Positions 10,604 through 20,639 of a stretch of DNA of 64,000 nucleotides are shown here, piece after piece. Below the pieces are notes generated by a model, which was given only the letters and a program-made list of their open reading frames with translations, did no database searches and was not told the DNA's origin. The position numbers and the translations under genes were made by a program. This DNA comes from Gigantopelta aegis (Eukaryota; Mollusca; Gastropoda; Neomphalida; Peltospiridae), in contig NC_054708.1 of assembly GCF_016097555.1 (NCBI RefSeq), positions 23,798,834 to 23,862,833 on the forward strand. Direction: 5' to 3'. Position 1 is the first letter of the stretch. Every line of letters starts with the position of its first letter.

Positions 10604-11223
10604 CACTTCATTTGCACTTCTACTATGTCTGGTTGCAAAGATATGATAAAGTTAATAATCCTGGCCATGTTGAATTCCCAAGTCATCTCTTTGTGGATTT
10701 GCAGGGACTTTTCATATGTGTTTTATCACACCCTAGGGCAACTTTCCTGAAAATTTCACTTTGTTACCAATTTGTTCCAGGTTTGGTCTCCTGGAGTACT
10801 GTATATTCTTATTTATTACCCCAGTGGTTACTCATAACTTGGAAAATATTTTTGATATTTTCTACGTGAGAAATATTCTGCATTGGTGTAATATACACTA
10901 CTATTGGACAAATTGATGCTTACAAACCAATGACTTTTTCGGTACTAAATATGACATCATCATCATTTGGCAAACACACAAAATAACTTCACATACATTA
11001 AAGAGTTTGAGTTTAAGGCTTTCTGTTTTCAGTGTTAAACTTGTAATAAAATGTTAGTTTAAGGCAATTCATTACAGATTTTTTTTTTTTTAAACCAGGG
11101 TATAGAATTTTGGTTTTTTAAAATTATCTGTGAACATGATTAAAATACAAATTTATAGCAATACTCAGAACAGTGTGTAAAGTGGTTTGCATCGTCTCTA
11201 TATATACATATACGTGTATGCAT
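9534..11223. other. No gene seen; AT-rich with a small MITE and (ATT)n
   Basis: Apparently unique AT-rich sequence apart from the MITE at 10258-10358 and an (ATT) microsatellite of about 33 bp at 10570-10602. The open frame at 10612-10869 has no recognisable domain and no splice context. Confidence 0.5.
10258..10358. mobile_element. Short hairpin MITE (GGGGCCTAATTCAC ends)
   Basis: About 100 bp. GGGGCCTAATTCACTAAACTCT on the left matches, inverted, AGAGACCTTTGTGAATTAGGCCCC on the right. It resembles the element at 9271 in its first bases only. Confidence 0.7.
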
Positions 11224-11414
11224 AAAGGCTTTTAGGAAAACAAAGCTGGGGTAATAAATAGAATAACAAACTTGGTACCAGTTATTATCAAATTTATGTC
11301 CTTCGTGAAATAATTTTCAGGTTTAGCTCGTGACAAGTGAAAATTATTTCATGAGGGACATAAATTTGATAACTGGTAACTCGCTCATTACCCTCATGTC
11401 ATATAATAGCCTTT
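11224..11414. mobile_element. Hairpin MITE (AAAGGCTWTTA ends)
   Basis: The core arms (ACCAGTTATTATCAAATTTATG... at 11277 and its near-perfect inverse ending 11377) enclose a small loop. Outside them weaker matches run out to AAAGGCTTTTA at 11224 and TAATAGCCTTT ending 11414. There is no ORF. Confidence 0.7.
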
Positions 11415-12000
11415 AACATTGCAGTGTTAAAAAAGAGATTATCTTATTGATGCATTATGTAATATGAGCACAACCGTGATCATGGATCCACTGTTGTTCA
11501 GAACTTGTGATGTGTATTAAAGAACACTAGTGTTTTTAGTATTAGTGTTTACAAAATGGTTGCTGTAATGTATATCTTAGTGAAACTTAATTTTTTTATC
11601 ATCAAGGTACCTGTATATAATATAATGGTGTGAATATCAGTGAGATATTTATTGGTAATTAAATATTAGTAATCCTATGGATAAAAATATTTTGTTGGCT
11701 CATCAGAAATTGTTGGTCTCTTTTGTTTTTGTTGGATTTTATTTTCCAGCAATAAATAGTCTGTGTTTATTTATTGTACAAACAATGTACATTATATTTG
11801 AAAAAAAAAAAAAAAAAAGAACAAGAAAAATAAGAATATGTGGGTAATAAAACAATATTATAAACAGGAAATTGTTGCTTTGTTATATATGGATCCTAAA
11901 AGTACTGTGGAGGTTTGTTTTTAGAAAGGTGTGCGATTTATTTTATTGTTTTTGTTTTGTTCTGTTTGTTTTTGTTATTTCAGGGTTTTTTTGTTGGGGG
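11415..12000. other. No feature seen
   Basis: AT-rich sequence with an A18 tract near 11801-11818. I recognise no coding or repeat structure. Confidence 0.4.
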
Positions 12001-12500
12001 GTTTTCTCATACACCCCACTTTGACGGAATATATTATGATATGGTGTTGTTGTTCTGTTTGTACATCCGTCCATAAATGGTTTTGTTTCTGGAGCATATC
12101 TTTCTTATCAATTCATATAGGGTTATCAAACCTTGGATGGCGGTGTGTCGTGTACCATAACTAGGTCACCATGACCTACTTTTCACACATTAATACACAT
12201 TAAAGGATATTCAAATAACAAATACTACAAAATTCTGATATGCTTTTTGAAATCTTTCTTTGATGATTACACATAGGTTGACCTGTCTTGTATTTAAATA
12301 AACCCATGGGTTTGAAGTTACTTGTTACATGTATATGTAGTACTAACTGATAACAACTGTGCAAGTGGTATAGTGCCACTTGTATAACAAAAGCAGGTGG
12401 TGCTTAGGTATGAGGGCTTTTAACTTGCAAATTTCGTAGTTGACCTATGTTGATCTTTTACATGATACTTGCCAGTTGAGCACTCCCTAAAATTAGTAGT
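12001..12500 (+). repeat. Old dispersed repeat (GACGGAATATATTATG family)
   Basis: The order GACGGAATATATTATG, ACATCCGTCCATAAATGG, CTGGAGCATATCTTTCTT, GGGTTATCAAACCTTGG and ACCATGACCTACTTTTCA is one I remember seeing many times in molluscan intergenic DNA. It is related in style to the repeat at 19040. The class of element is unknown to me. Confidence 0.4.
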
Positions 12501-13014
12501 CACACGACACTTGATAGTGTTGTATTTTTTACAGAATATATTCCAACCAAAATTATATTGAACTTCATGGAGTAATTAATGGTGGTGTTTAATCTAAAGT
12601 GTTTTTGGTAACTCCATTTAAAAATAATAATAATAATAATAAATAAAAATAAATCTTTTTAACAAATAATTTTTTGTATTTTTTTTTGTTAAAAACTGGA
12701 TTAAACATTAATTTCATAAAGCAATTGAGATTTAATTTTATTCACATTATACCCGTTTATGGTAGATTAAAAATTTAATTCCTCAGAATTTCTGATTGCC
12801 AAAATTTGTCTAAAAATTTTATGATACAAAACGGTCAAATTTTAATGTTACTTAATGGAACCTTTCTTAAATGTTACACAATGGAATAGCCGCAGCAGCT
12901 AACTATTCAACACTATGTTTAGGAGGACATGAAACAATATATATTGTTAATTATGAATCTTTCAACCAGTCATTTTAGTTGGTCTAATAAAGAGATGCAT
13001 TGGGAGGGGTTTAT
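12501..13014. other. No feature seen
   Basis: AT-rich DNA with an (AAT)n-like patch near 12622-12650 and long T and A runs. No exon or repeat family is evident. Confidence 0.4.
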
Positions 13015-13107
13015 TGTGGCCATTATGATTTGACAGGTGGTCATTCTGTGCAGTTCTTTACACTGTGTTTTAATTTAACTGTTGCATTTTCATATTGCTG
13101 TTGATCA
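13015..13107 (+). repeat. 93-bp direct repeat, copy 1
   Basis: Bases 13015-13107 recur at 13369-13461 with a single difference (GGTCATTC versus GGTCGTTC). The period is 354 bp. Confidence 0.92.
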
Positions 13108-13129
13108 TCACTTCTTTTGTGCATTTACC

Positions 13130-13205
13130 GTAGTTTGACACCCAAATAGACTATGTATCGTGCTGGGGTGACGTTAAAAAAATTATATTCTATTCTGTTA
13201 TTATT
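13130..13205 (+). repeat. Possible retroposon 3' tail
   Basis: ACCGTAGTTTGACACCCAAA, GTATCGTGCTGGGGTGACGTTA and a following ATTC-like stretch resemble the 3' tail of a molluscan LINE or SINE that I remember. It lies between the two 93-bp direct repeats. Confidence 0.4.
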
Positions 13206-13368
13206 ATTAGCACGTAGACCAACACTAATAGACCAACTCTAAAGCAATAGTAATAGAAGTCAGAGACTGAAAGACTAATGACTAATTTACACTGAAGGTC
13301 GCTCCAACCTTCTTAATTCCCTAGTCTCTATTCACCCATTTGATCTGAAATCCCATGTAGGCCCAACA

Positions 13369-13461
13369 TGTGGCCATTATGATTTGACAGGTGGTCGTTC
13401 TGTGCAGTTCTTTACACTGTGTTTTAATTTAACTGTTGCATTTTCATATTGCTGTTGATCA
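13369..13461 (+). repeat. 93-bp direct repeat, copy 2
   Basis: Second copy of 13015-13107, 354 bp downstream, in the same orientation. Confidence 0.92.
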
Positions 13462-13630
13462 AATATTTGATGAAATAACAAAAGTACTTACAAAAGAGAA
13501 ATAGTTGTTTAAAAGATAAACGTTGTTATACATCTATCTACATCTATCGATGAAAATTACAAACCAAGTCTGGATAGTGTAGTGTAGATAAGTAAATAGA
13601 CAGACAGACAGATATGTGGACAGATAAATG

Positions 13631-13759
13631 TAGCCCGAGTGCTCAGTACTCTGACTGTAAGAGAGCTAGACGGACATTTGGACATAAATACGCTCTCATT
13701 ACAGCGTATTTATGTCCAAATTGCCGTCTAGCTCTCTTACAGTCAGAGTACTCGGGCTA
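13631..13759. mobile_element. Near-perfect hairpin MITE (TAGCCCGAGTACTCTGAC ends)
   Basis: About 60 bp on each side pair almost perfectly around a short ATT loop. The outer bases are TAGCCCGAG and CTCGGGCTA, so a TA target duplication is likely. The left arm has a five-base insertion (GCTCA). This suggests a small Tc1/mariner-like MITE. Confidence 0.85.
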
Positions 13760-14518
13760 AGATAATATAGATATTATGGTTGGGTCTCTTAAAATGTTTC
13801 AAATCATATAGATGGCGCATTTAAATAACCCTCTTAAAACCGCAGTATAGTGAAAGTAGTTTAGACTGTCACTCATTACTCCTCCGCCCACCCCCACCCC
13901 TTCCGATCTCCAACCCGCCCGCCCCCTCCCCCCACCCCTCTGATCCCCAACCCTGATTTGACGGCTCCATGTTATACAGGGAGACATCAAAAGAATGATT
14001 ATCTTACTACAGTTCTTACTCCAACTCCGTGTATTTCACGGGGAAACTGAATGTTGATACTGACAGATTGCATAGCCTTGAAAACACAGGTAGGTAGGTA
14101 TGTTAACACAACTGAGTGTCGGATTACTGGTTTCCCGTTTTAACCTCTGAAATGGTAAAGACTCGCTAGTCTACAGGTAGCTTTTGGAGAGCTGTACGCG
14201 CTGAACTTCAGACGAAATTGCTTACACGTGTAAATCTTTGGCTGAAGAATTGGTTCCTGCCAGGCGTGAGCTGACGTGTTTTCGCCCTCTCCTCTCCTGT
14301 TTCAAACGATGAACTTTTTTTCTTCTTCTTTTTTTTTTTTTTTTTTTTTTGGCGGGGGGGGGGGGGTGGTTAGGGGTGGGGAGAGAATATGTTGTGCCTT
14401 GGATCGAAGTCGAAGTTTGAAAAAGAAAGGAAGAAAGAAAGAAAAATTCACCTTGTCTTCAGCGTCTGTATACATCAGGACAAATACGATCCAACTTGAC
14501 GTAAATAAATCAACACCA
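13760..14518. other. No gene seen; C-rich and T/G homopolymer patches
   Basis: It has a C-rich patch at 13881-13946 and a T-then-G homopolymer junction at 14320-14366. The rest is unremarkable. Overlapping open frames on both strands across the homopolymers are low complexity and not genes. Confidence 0.5.
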
Positions 14519-14749
14519 TTAAAGGGACTACCCTGTGTTTGCTGCATTGTAAGATGTTTGCGACTAATAAAAAAATAATGTAATGTCTAAAATTAAATTT
14601 TAAATATATTTTATTCATTAGAATATTAGTTTGTTTATTTGATATTGTGAGTAGCCCAAATTAGATTTGGTCTCCAAATTAGTTTGCATACGTACGAACA
14701 AATAATAGGAAATACAATGAAGTTTAACTATTACAAACACTAAAGCCCT
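14519..14749 (+). mobile_element. Left arm of a TTAA hairpin MITE split by Harbinger
   Basis: It opens with TTAAAGGGACTACCCTGTG, then GCTGCATTGTAAGATGTTTGC, the same start as the elements at 5858 and 63904. The opposite arm appears at 17900-18033, so the Harbinger element inserted into this MITE. Confidence 0.7.
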
Positions 14750-15147
14750 GTTCTCATGCCGTCGTTTACTTACGTGAGTATATATAAACCCGTAAGTAAA
14801 TATACTTACGGTGAGTATACCTGTCATGAGAACGCATTTGCTTACGGGTTTATATTTACTCATGTATTTTATTTGCACGACCAGCAGAGGTCATGCAAAA
14901 GTATATTTGCGTATAACTAAATTTACTAGATACGCAAATCTTGCCATGAGAACAGATTTGTTATTTGCTGATATGAGTTAAAAAGTAAATGCAGATTTCA
15001 CACCCGTCCGGCGTGACAATTTCAATCCATTTCACCAGACTCATATCTTGACATTTCTGACACTAGCAGCCAGACATCACGTGACCAGTACTGTCTAGTA
15101 GTTAAGTCGGCATTGATTTTTAAAACTGCATAATTTCTTTATTGATA

Positions 15148-16170
15148 ATGGCTAAGAAGGCAAAGGGTACACGCGGTTCATCGTGGACAGACGAGGAAAC
15201 TGAATGTTTACTCAACCTGTGGCAGGAAAATGATGTAGAAAACCAATTAGATGATCAAAAAAAAACCAATGTCTCAATTTATCAAATGCTATCTAGTGAG
15301 ATGAACAAATTTGGATATAATAAATCTAATTTACAGTGCAAAATTAAAATGCACACATTGAAAAGGTCATTCAGGGAATGCAAGAAAAATCTGAAAATTA
15401 GTGGTAACGGAAGAAATTTCTGTAAGTTTTATACAAAACTGAATGACATTTTAGGTCACCGTCCTGCATCGTTGCCAGTGAAATTAATAGAGAGCATGAA
15501 CAGAAAGAGAACAATATCGTGCATAGATGATTCAGAAAGTGACACATTAGATGATACAGAAGACAAAAATATAGACAATACAGAACTACTTGATGACAGC
15601 AAAACTGATAACGAAGAACCCATTGCTTCTACAGCTAATGATAATGTCAACGGTAATATAAATGACAGACCAAATGAAGAAAGTACAGATGGCGAAAAAG
15701 AGAAGAAAGGGGACGAAGAAATAAAGGAAAGTGGTAAAACAAAGAGTAAACAGCATGTGAAAGAAAACAAATCATCAAAGATAAAGCCTAAGAAAACACG
15801 TTTAGAAATTGCTTTGTCAACTGTTATGACAGCATTTGCAGACAGCAACAGTAAATTTGAAACCACACTTTTAGCATTAGAGAACAAGAAAACTGCCGAA
15901 CTGAAGAGAATAGAAATTGAGAAGCAGAGACTTTAATCGGAAGAGGGACAGAAACGTGAAGAGCGAGAGCACCAGTACCGAATGATGAAAATGATAATTG
16001 GAAGAATGAATGCGCAACATGTACTTCAACAGAACATCCCGTCCACTTCATATGATACCCACAACCCAGTCCCTATGCCTCAACATTACAGTACGCCGCA
16101 TAATATGACAGCTAGTAGGCAGTGTAATATTTCTTACGATGATACAGGAGAATCATATTATAATATGTAA
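15148..16170 (+). pseudogene. Harbinger Myb/SANT-like DNA-binding protein, one internal stop
   Basis: The frame starts at ATG 15148 (MAKKAKGTRGSSWTDEETE) and runs 340 codons to TAA at 16168-16170, broken only by a TAA at 15934-15936 (codon 263). Residues 12-100 look like a Myb/SANT or MADF-like trihelix domain (SSWTDEE, KIKMHTLKRSF, FYTKLNDILGHRP). An acidic, Asp/Glu/Ser/Asn-rich linker follows (about 125-190), then a lysine-rich stretch and a charged coiled-coil-like region. In this superfamily the Myb-like partner is needed with the transposase for nuclear import and binding of the ends. The downstream frame is in phase, so a single point change explains the stop. Confidence 0.85.
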
Positions 16171-16629
16171 ATCATTGCATCAAATGTAGTAAAACATGAC
16201 TTTAAATGAGAGCTACAAGTACATTTTCTTTCTTCCTTTAAAAAAACGCAGATGTCGGCATATTGTTTTGTGGTATTTTCCTTTATTTGTGTTTTAATTG
16301 AAACTGATGTTTTAAATACCACATTGAGTACACATGATTTTATTGTTACTTTGGACAAGAAGCGAACCGTTTAATTATTATAGTAAATGACATTATTTCC
16401 ATTGCAATTCCATAACGTTGTGAATTTTTTGGCGAATTGTTTTTCAAAATAAAAATATAACACAGAAACTGATTTTGTCTGTTATTTATATATAGTATAT
16501 TATTTAAAACACAAATGAATCCTACTCAGAAAATCAGTCATCCCGATAGCATCCTCATCACATCATACAAAGTACATTTTCAGCCATTCACGAAATATGC
16601 TGCTAGATCATTTCTCAGAATTGTGGCAT
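16171..16629. other. Intergenic space between the two Harbinger genes
   Basis: AT-rich non-coding sequence between the convergent genes. It contains AATAAA-like signals (for example AAAATAAAAATATAAC near 16447), which may serve the plus-strand gene. Confidence 0.6.
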
Positions 16630-17727
16630 TCACTTGAGCTTCTTCCCCAGTATCCATTCCATCCATTTCATCACCATTCTCCTCTGTACAAAGTCGCACG
16701 GTCCGTTCCGTAGTTCACAGAGGTTGTGAAGAATGGCGCATGCTGTGACTACGGTACTGGCAAATTCAACACCAACATCCAGTCTCTTCTGCAGACATCT
16801 CCATCTACCTTTTAAACGCCCGAACGTATTTTCAATTGTCATCCTAGCTCTACTCAGCTTGTAATTGAACACATTCTGTGATACTGTTAGATTCATTTGG
16901 TTGGTATAAGGCTTCAGTAACCAATTCTTCATTGGATAGGCAGCATCACCTAGAAGGACAACAGTCATTGTGATTTCTTTATCCCCACAATTAAATTTCC
17001 TAAGCCACTATGGAAACAAATCATTCACCTCGCCTCTGTAAAATATTTCTGAATTTCCAAACACCCTGGCATCATGTACTCTTCCTGGCCAACCAACATT
17101 TATGTCTGTTATAATGTATCTATGATCACAAACTGCCTGTAGGATTATTGAATACCAACCTTTTCTGTTTAGGTAATCTCCATGTGCCGAGGTAGGACAG
17201 ATGATTGGAATGTGGGTACCATCGATGGCACCTCCACAGTTCGGAAAACCCCAAATCTCATCGTATCCATCGATAACGGTTTTCAGAGCTGTATCGGTTG
17301 GAAATACGATATATTTCGATAACAGAGAATCAGATAGAGCAGTGCAGATATCATGAATACACTTCCAAACACTTGTTTTACCAACGCCAAAGAGATTTGC
17401 CACAGTTCGATATTCCGCAGAAGAGGCCAACCAATAGACAGCAATGGCAACCCTATGGTCCAGGCAGAGTGGTTCTCGCACTGCTGTAACCAGTTTTGAC
17501 AAATGTGGACGAAGCTCCTCACATAGAAAATAGAATGTTTCTTTTGTCATACGAAAGTTTTCAATCCACTGATCATTATCAAATGTTTCCTTAACAATGT
17601 ATTGCCACCAGTTACGAGATCGCTCTCTCATCCAAATTATCTTTTCCTGAGTTAACCCCAAAAGAAGACTTGTACTTAAAAAATACTGAACATCTCTCTT
17701 TTTCTTTGCAAGCAGTAAACTGTTCAT
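16630..17727 (-). pseudogene. PIF/Harbinger DDE transposase, one internal stop
   Basis: On the minus strand the frame runs 365 codons from ATG at 17727 to TGA at 16632-16630, interrupted only by TAG at 17010-17008 (codon 240). Residues 102-127 form a helix-turn-helix (YRTVANLFGVGKTSVWKCI). The catalytic triad is visible: Asp169 in GGAIDGTHIPI, Asp219 in PGRVHDARVF and Glu299 in RARMTIENTFGRLKGRW. This is the DDE_Tnp_4 pattern of PIF/Harbinger nucleases, and the length is normal. All three acidic residues are kept, so the amber codon alone separates it from a complete reading frame. Confidence 0.92.
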
Positions 17728-17899
17728 GTCGGATCCTATTAACCAACTGATGTTTTGAACAAAACTGAGCTATGCTTATATCAAATTGCACCTGCTACAT
17801 TTGCCACATGTGAACGCAAAGTAAATATACTTTTGCTCACGGGTCTATTTATAATCCATACGCAAATATACTTATATGAGTAAATTTCTGCATGAGAAC

Positions 17900-18033
17900 G
17901 ATCAGAACCATATTAATTTTAATATACAACCACTAATAGTTTATGCAACAAAAAAAGTATAATATATACTTACAGGGGTTAAAAAGTCAGTTAGTTGGCA
18001 AAATCTTAACATTTGCAGCAAATTCTAGATATA
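17900..18033 (-). mobile_element. Right arm of the split TTAA MITE
   Basis: On the minus strand TTGCTGCAAATGTTAAGATTTT, ACTAACTGACTTTTTAA and ACTATTAGTGG match the element at 5858-5950. It is the opposite arm of the MITE whose left arm is 14519-14749. Its own terminal TTAAAGGGAC is missing at 18034, where another hairpin begins. Confidence 0.6.
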
Positions 18034-18175
18034 GAGAATAATACATGAGTGGCCGTTAGATATCATTTGTCTTACAACGAGTTATTTTAAAATCTAACGA
18101 GCGAAAGCGACTGATCATTTTTAAACAACAAGTTGTAAAATAAAAGGTATCTAACGGTCACGAATGTATTATTCT
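18034..18175. mobile_element. Hairpin MITE (AGAATAATACAT ends)
   Basis: The left end AGAATAATACATGAGTGG, then CCGTTAGATA, pairs with the right end, which reads AGAATAATACATTCGTGACC on the minus strand. Inner pairing continues through ACAACGAGTT/AACAAGTTGT. It appears to have removed or replaced the end of the TTAA MITE. Confidence 0.75.
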
Positions 18176-18490
18176 ATTTCTTACATATCCTAAAACAAAC
18201 CCAGCTTTTAAGCACATTTTAGCATCTTTTTCTACTAAAAGTTATTTACAGTCCTTGCACTTACGCGTCACAGACAAATGATTGCCAGATTAACTATACG
18301 TCATAGTGTAATCGATTTCGACCGTGTTGTTTTTTTCATTGGATGTATGATATTGGTGACCTGATCACCACCTAGGAGCAGCCAGTCGCATGTCTTGAAA
18401 TTGTTAACACACGTGCATGTGTAAACAGGTATGTGTTATCAAAAATAACGAATGATCTTCTCACCAACGCGTATGTAAGAAAGTCCATTT

Positions 18491-18609
18491 AAGGCGACAC
18501 GAGTGCCTCGTACGAGAATAGCCGATTGCATAGCAACTGATGACATCATAATCTTTGTCTCGTAATAGTCGGCAATTCTTGTACAAGGCACTCGTATAGT
18601 GTGGCGTTG
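18491..18609. mobile_element. Hairpin repeat (GGCGACACGAGTGCC arms)
   Basis: GGCGACACGAGTGCCTCGTACGAGAAT on the left pairs imperfectly with the inverse of ATTCTTGTACAAGGCACTCGTATAGTGTGGCG on the right, separated by a loop holding TGATGACATCATAATC. Confidence 0.6.
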
Positions 18610-19039
18610 CTTTTAGCAAGACACTATATAAGTTTCGACCAAACGTATAACAAAATATTTTTTTAGGACAAGGTTTCTTTAATGAACTTGTCCGTATTCA
18701 TTGATTCCGTAGGATAGCAGACACACAGACATATTGCCCTACATCTGCATATGGCTGGAAAACAGATTGCGAAATCCGTACCAACGGCAATCAATACCTT
18801 GCAAACGATAACTGCGACTCTTTCATTACTTTCGTTATTTCATGTGAAATTAAAATGTTCGTTAATAGCACTGTTTAGAAAAACAGCCACCCCATGATAC
18901 GCCCATTATTACGAAGTTGAACGTTAGGATGGAACATTTTTCGGCGATATGATTTCTTGTCTGCAAATTATTATTAGTCACCTACCGGTCCATCCGGGGG
19001 GTGGTGGACTATAATGTTCATATCCGACCTATATCCGTC
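18610..19039. other. No feature seen
   Basis: Apparently unique sequence of slightly higher GC. I see no exon, ORF or repeat. Confidence 0.4.
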
Positions 19040-19345
19040 ATATATGTCTGCCTGTTCCGTCCATCTGTCACACATATAGTTTTCCGGATGTTTTTGTTTT
19101 GATAATACCTTGAGATATTGAGCTGAAGGTTTGTGTATAGCTTTAGCATGCACTGTTACAGATCACGTTTGACTTTCATGGCTAGTTACCATGCAATTTA
19201 TTTTACAGAATTATAGCCCTTGACCTTAGGAGATATCAAAATTTGTCTTTCGGACGTTTTTGTTTTTGGCAATGCCTGAAGGTATTGAGATGATATAGTA
19301 TATGTAGTTTTATCATGTATAAAGGAAAACAAATAAATTACAGTG
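19040..19345 (+). repeat. Dispersed repeat (CATATAGTTTTCCGGATG family), plus copy
   Basis: GTCCATCTGTC, CATATAGTTTTCCGGATG, CCTTGAGATATTGAGCTG, GTGTATAG and ACTGTTACAGATCACG lead into CCCTTGACCTTAGGAGATA. A second internal half-unit follows from 19250 (TTTCGGACGTTTTTG). The same order occurs inverted at 20640-21300. I remember such sequences as very common in molluscs but cannot name the element. Confidence 0.6.
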
Positions 19346-19434
19346 CAAACGTAAAAAAAACACATTACACTTTGCATATTTTAGATATTTGAACACTGCA
19401 TATATGAACTTATTAACTCATTTCGAACAAACAC

Positions 19435-19683
19435 AGGGCCGTAGATAGGATTTGTTTTTTTGTTTTGTTTTTGTTGTTGTTTTTTGTTGTTGTTGTTCTT
19501 TGGGTTTTTGGGTTGTTGTTTTTTTTTTTGGGGGGGGGGTTGGGGGGGGGGGCAACTGGGTAGTTAATAGTCTAAAACTCCTTAAACGGTTAACAAGATA
19601 ATTTTCTTTAAGTTTCTATAATTTTTTTCCGGATCTTTTCTGGGGCGGACTGCCCCCTTTCACCCCCCACTAGCTACGGCCCT
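19435..19683. mobile_element. MITE with AGGGCCGTAG ends
   Basis: AGGGCCGTAGATAG and CTAGCTACGGCCCT form terminal inverted repeats. The interior is T- and G-rich (runs at 19519-19552) with a C-rich right side. The copy is probably old. Confidence 0.65.
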
Positions 19684-20176
19684 AAAACGTGTTTATTATT
19701 GTGAATTAATGTGGAAAGAAAAGGGATGTTTGTGCAACAACACCCAAGCGCAATGTTTAATCAGCGGCTGTATTAGGTGTCTAACATATGGCAATTGCGA
19801 CATCTTGTTGAGAATAACATTTAATACACATTACCATGCTTAATATGAAGTCTGTTTTCTTCAAATATGTTTGACTGTGACCTTCTTTGCGGTTGACATA
19901 TCACAAGGCATGCAGCAATGGCGAAGACCGTTTTTATTTTTAAAATGTACTCTTTTTCAAAATATAAAGTTTAAAACTGGAAGACTCTTGAATTGTAACA
20001 AATTAATTTAATTAGTTTAGATGTACAAACAAACAAAAAAGAGAAAAAGAGATAGAAAAAAAAGAGAAGTTTGTTTAACTAGATCTCACACTGTATTATG
20101 AACGGTTTCATTGGGTGATTAATACACAACAGCCCACTGTGCAATGCAGAACATTGAAACCAAGAGAGGAACAGTT
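19684..20176. other. No feature seen
   Basis: AT-rich sequence with an A/G-rich patch near 20030-20070. Nothing else is recognised. Confidence 0.4.
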
Positions 20177-20625
20177 AAAGTTTGTTTTATTTAATGACAC
20201 CACTAAAGCACATTGATTTATTAATGATCGGCTAATTCGTGTCAAACATTTGTTAATTTTGACATATAGTCTTAGAGAGGAAACCCGCTACATTCTTCCT
20301 TTGGTAGCAAGGAATCTTTTTTATTATATAACATTTAGTGAAATATCTTAAAATATCAGTGAAATAAAAGTGTTATCAGTCACTCAGTGGCGATAATACA
20401 TTTTAGAGTAAAAATTTCACTCTAAAATGTGTTACTGTCACTGTAGAAAGTGTTATCTTCGCTGTAAGAAAGCCGGAACTATTTTGCTGCTGGCATGAGA
20501 TATAAACCATATTTGACCAAAAAAAACCCCCCAAAAACCTATGAAATATTCTCTATATATGCACCATCCAACAGACAAGGTATGAACATCCTCAGCCTTT
20601 GATACATCAGCCCATGGTTTTTAAA
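20177..20625 (-). repeat. SINE with T2 tail, split by a 230-bp hairpin insertion
   Basis: Minus-strand T2 tail and part of the core lie at 20177-20325, and the core resumes at about 20558 (TATGCACCATCC). Between them 20326-20557 has strong self-pairing (ACATTTTAGAGTAAAAATTTCACTCTAAAATGT around 20400, and flanking AGTGTTATC arms). The head is missing. Confidence 0.75.
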
Positions 20626-20639
20626 AAAAAACCCCAACA

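Larger units (their letters stand above)
14750..17899. mobile_element. PIF/Harbinger DNA transposon, 3.15 kb
   Basis: The ends GTTCTCATG and CATGAGAAC are inverted. Beyond them the match continues loosely through TTTACTYA and AGTATAT. Inside are the two genes typical of PIF/Harbinger: a Myb/SANT-like DNA-binding protein (plus strand) and a DDE transposase (minus strand), arranged tail to tail. The first 84 bp form a smaller palindrome, and further CATGAGAAC motifs lie at about 14823 and 14943, so the left end is rich in subterminal repeats. The usual 3-bp TWA duplication is not clear. Each gene is open except for one stop, so the copy died fairly recently. Confidence 0.88.

Noticed and set aside
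13015-13461. Small terminal-repeat retrotransposon (direct repeats with TG...CA edges)
   Set aside because: The flanks do not form a target duplication, and no primer-binding or polypurine site is seen; a local duplication is simpler.
14276-14578. Open frames across the T/G homopolymer junction
   Set aside because: Low-complexity translation; nothing on either side extends the frame as an exon.
15456-15887. 143-codon minus-strand Ser-rich frame opposite the Harbinger Myb-like gene
   Set aside because: Shadow of the acidic linker on the plus strand.
14750-17899. A novel two-gene host system (Myb-like plus nuclease-like genes, convergent)
   Set aside because: Inverted ends and the DDE_Tnp_4 triad identify it as an ordinary PIF/Harbinger transposon.
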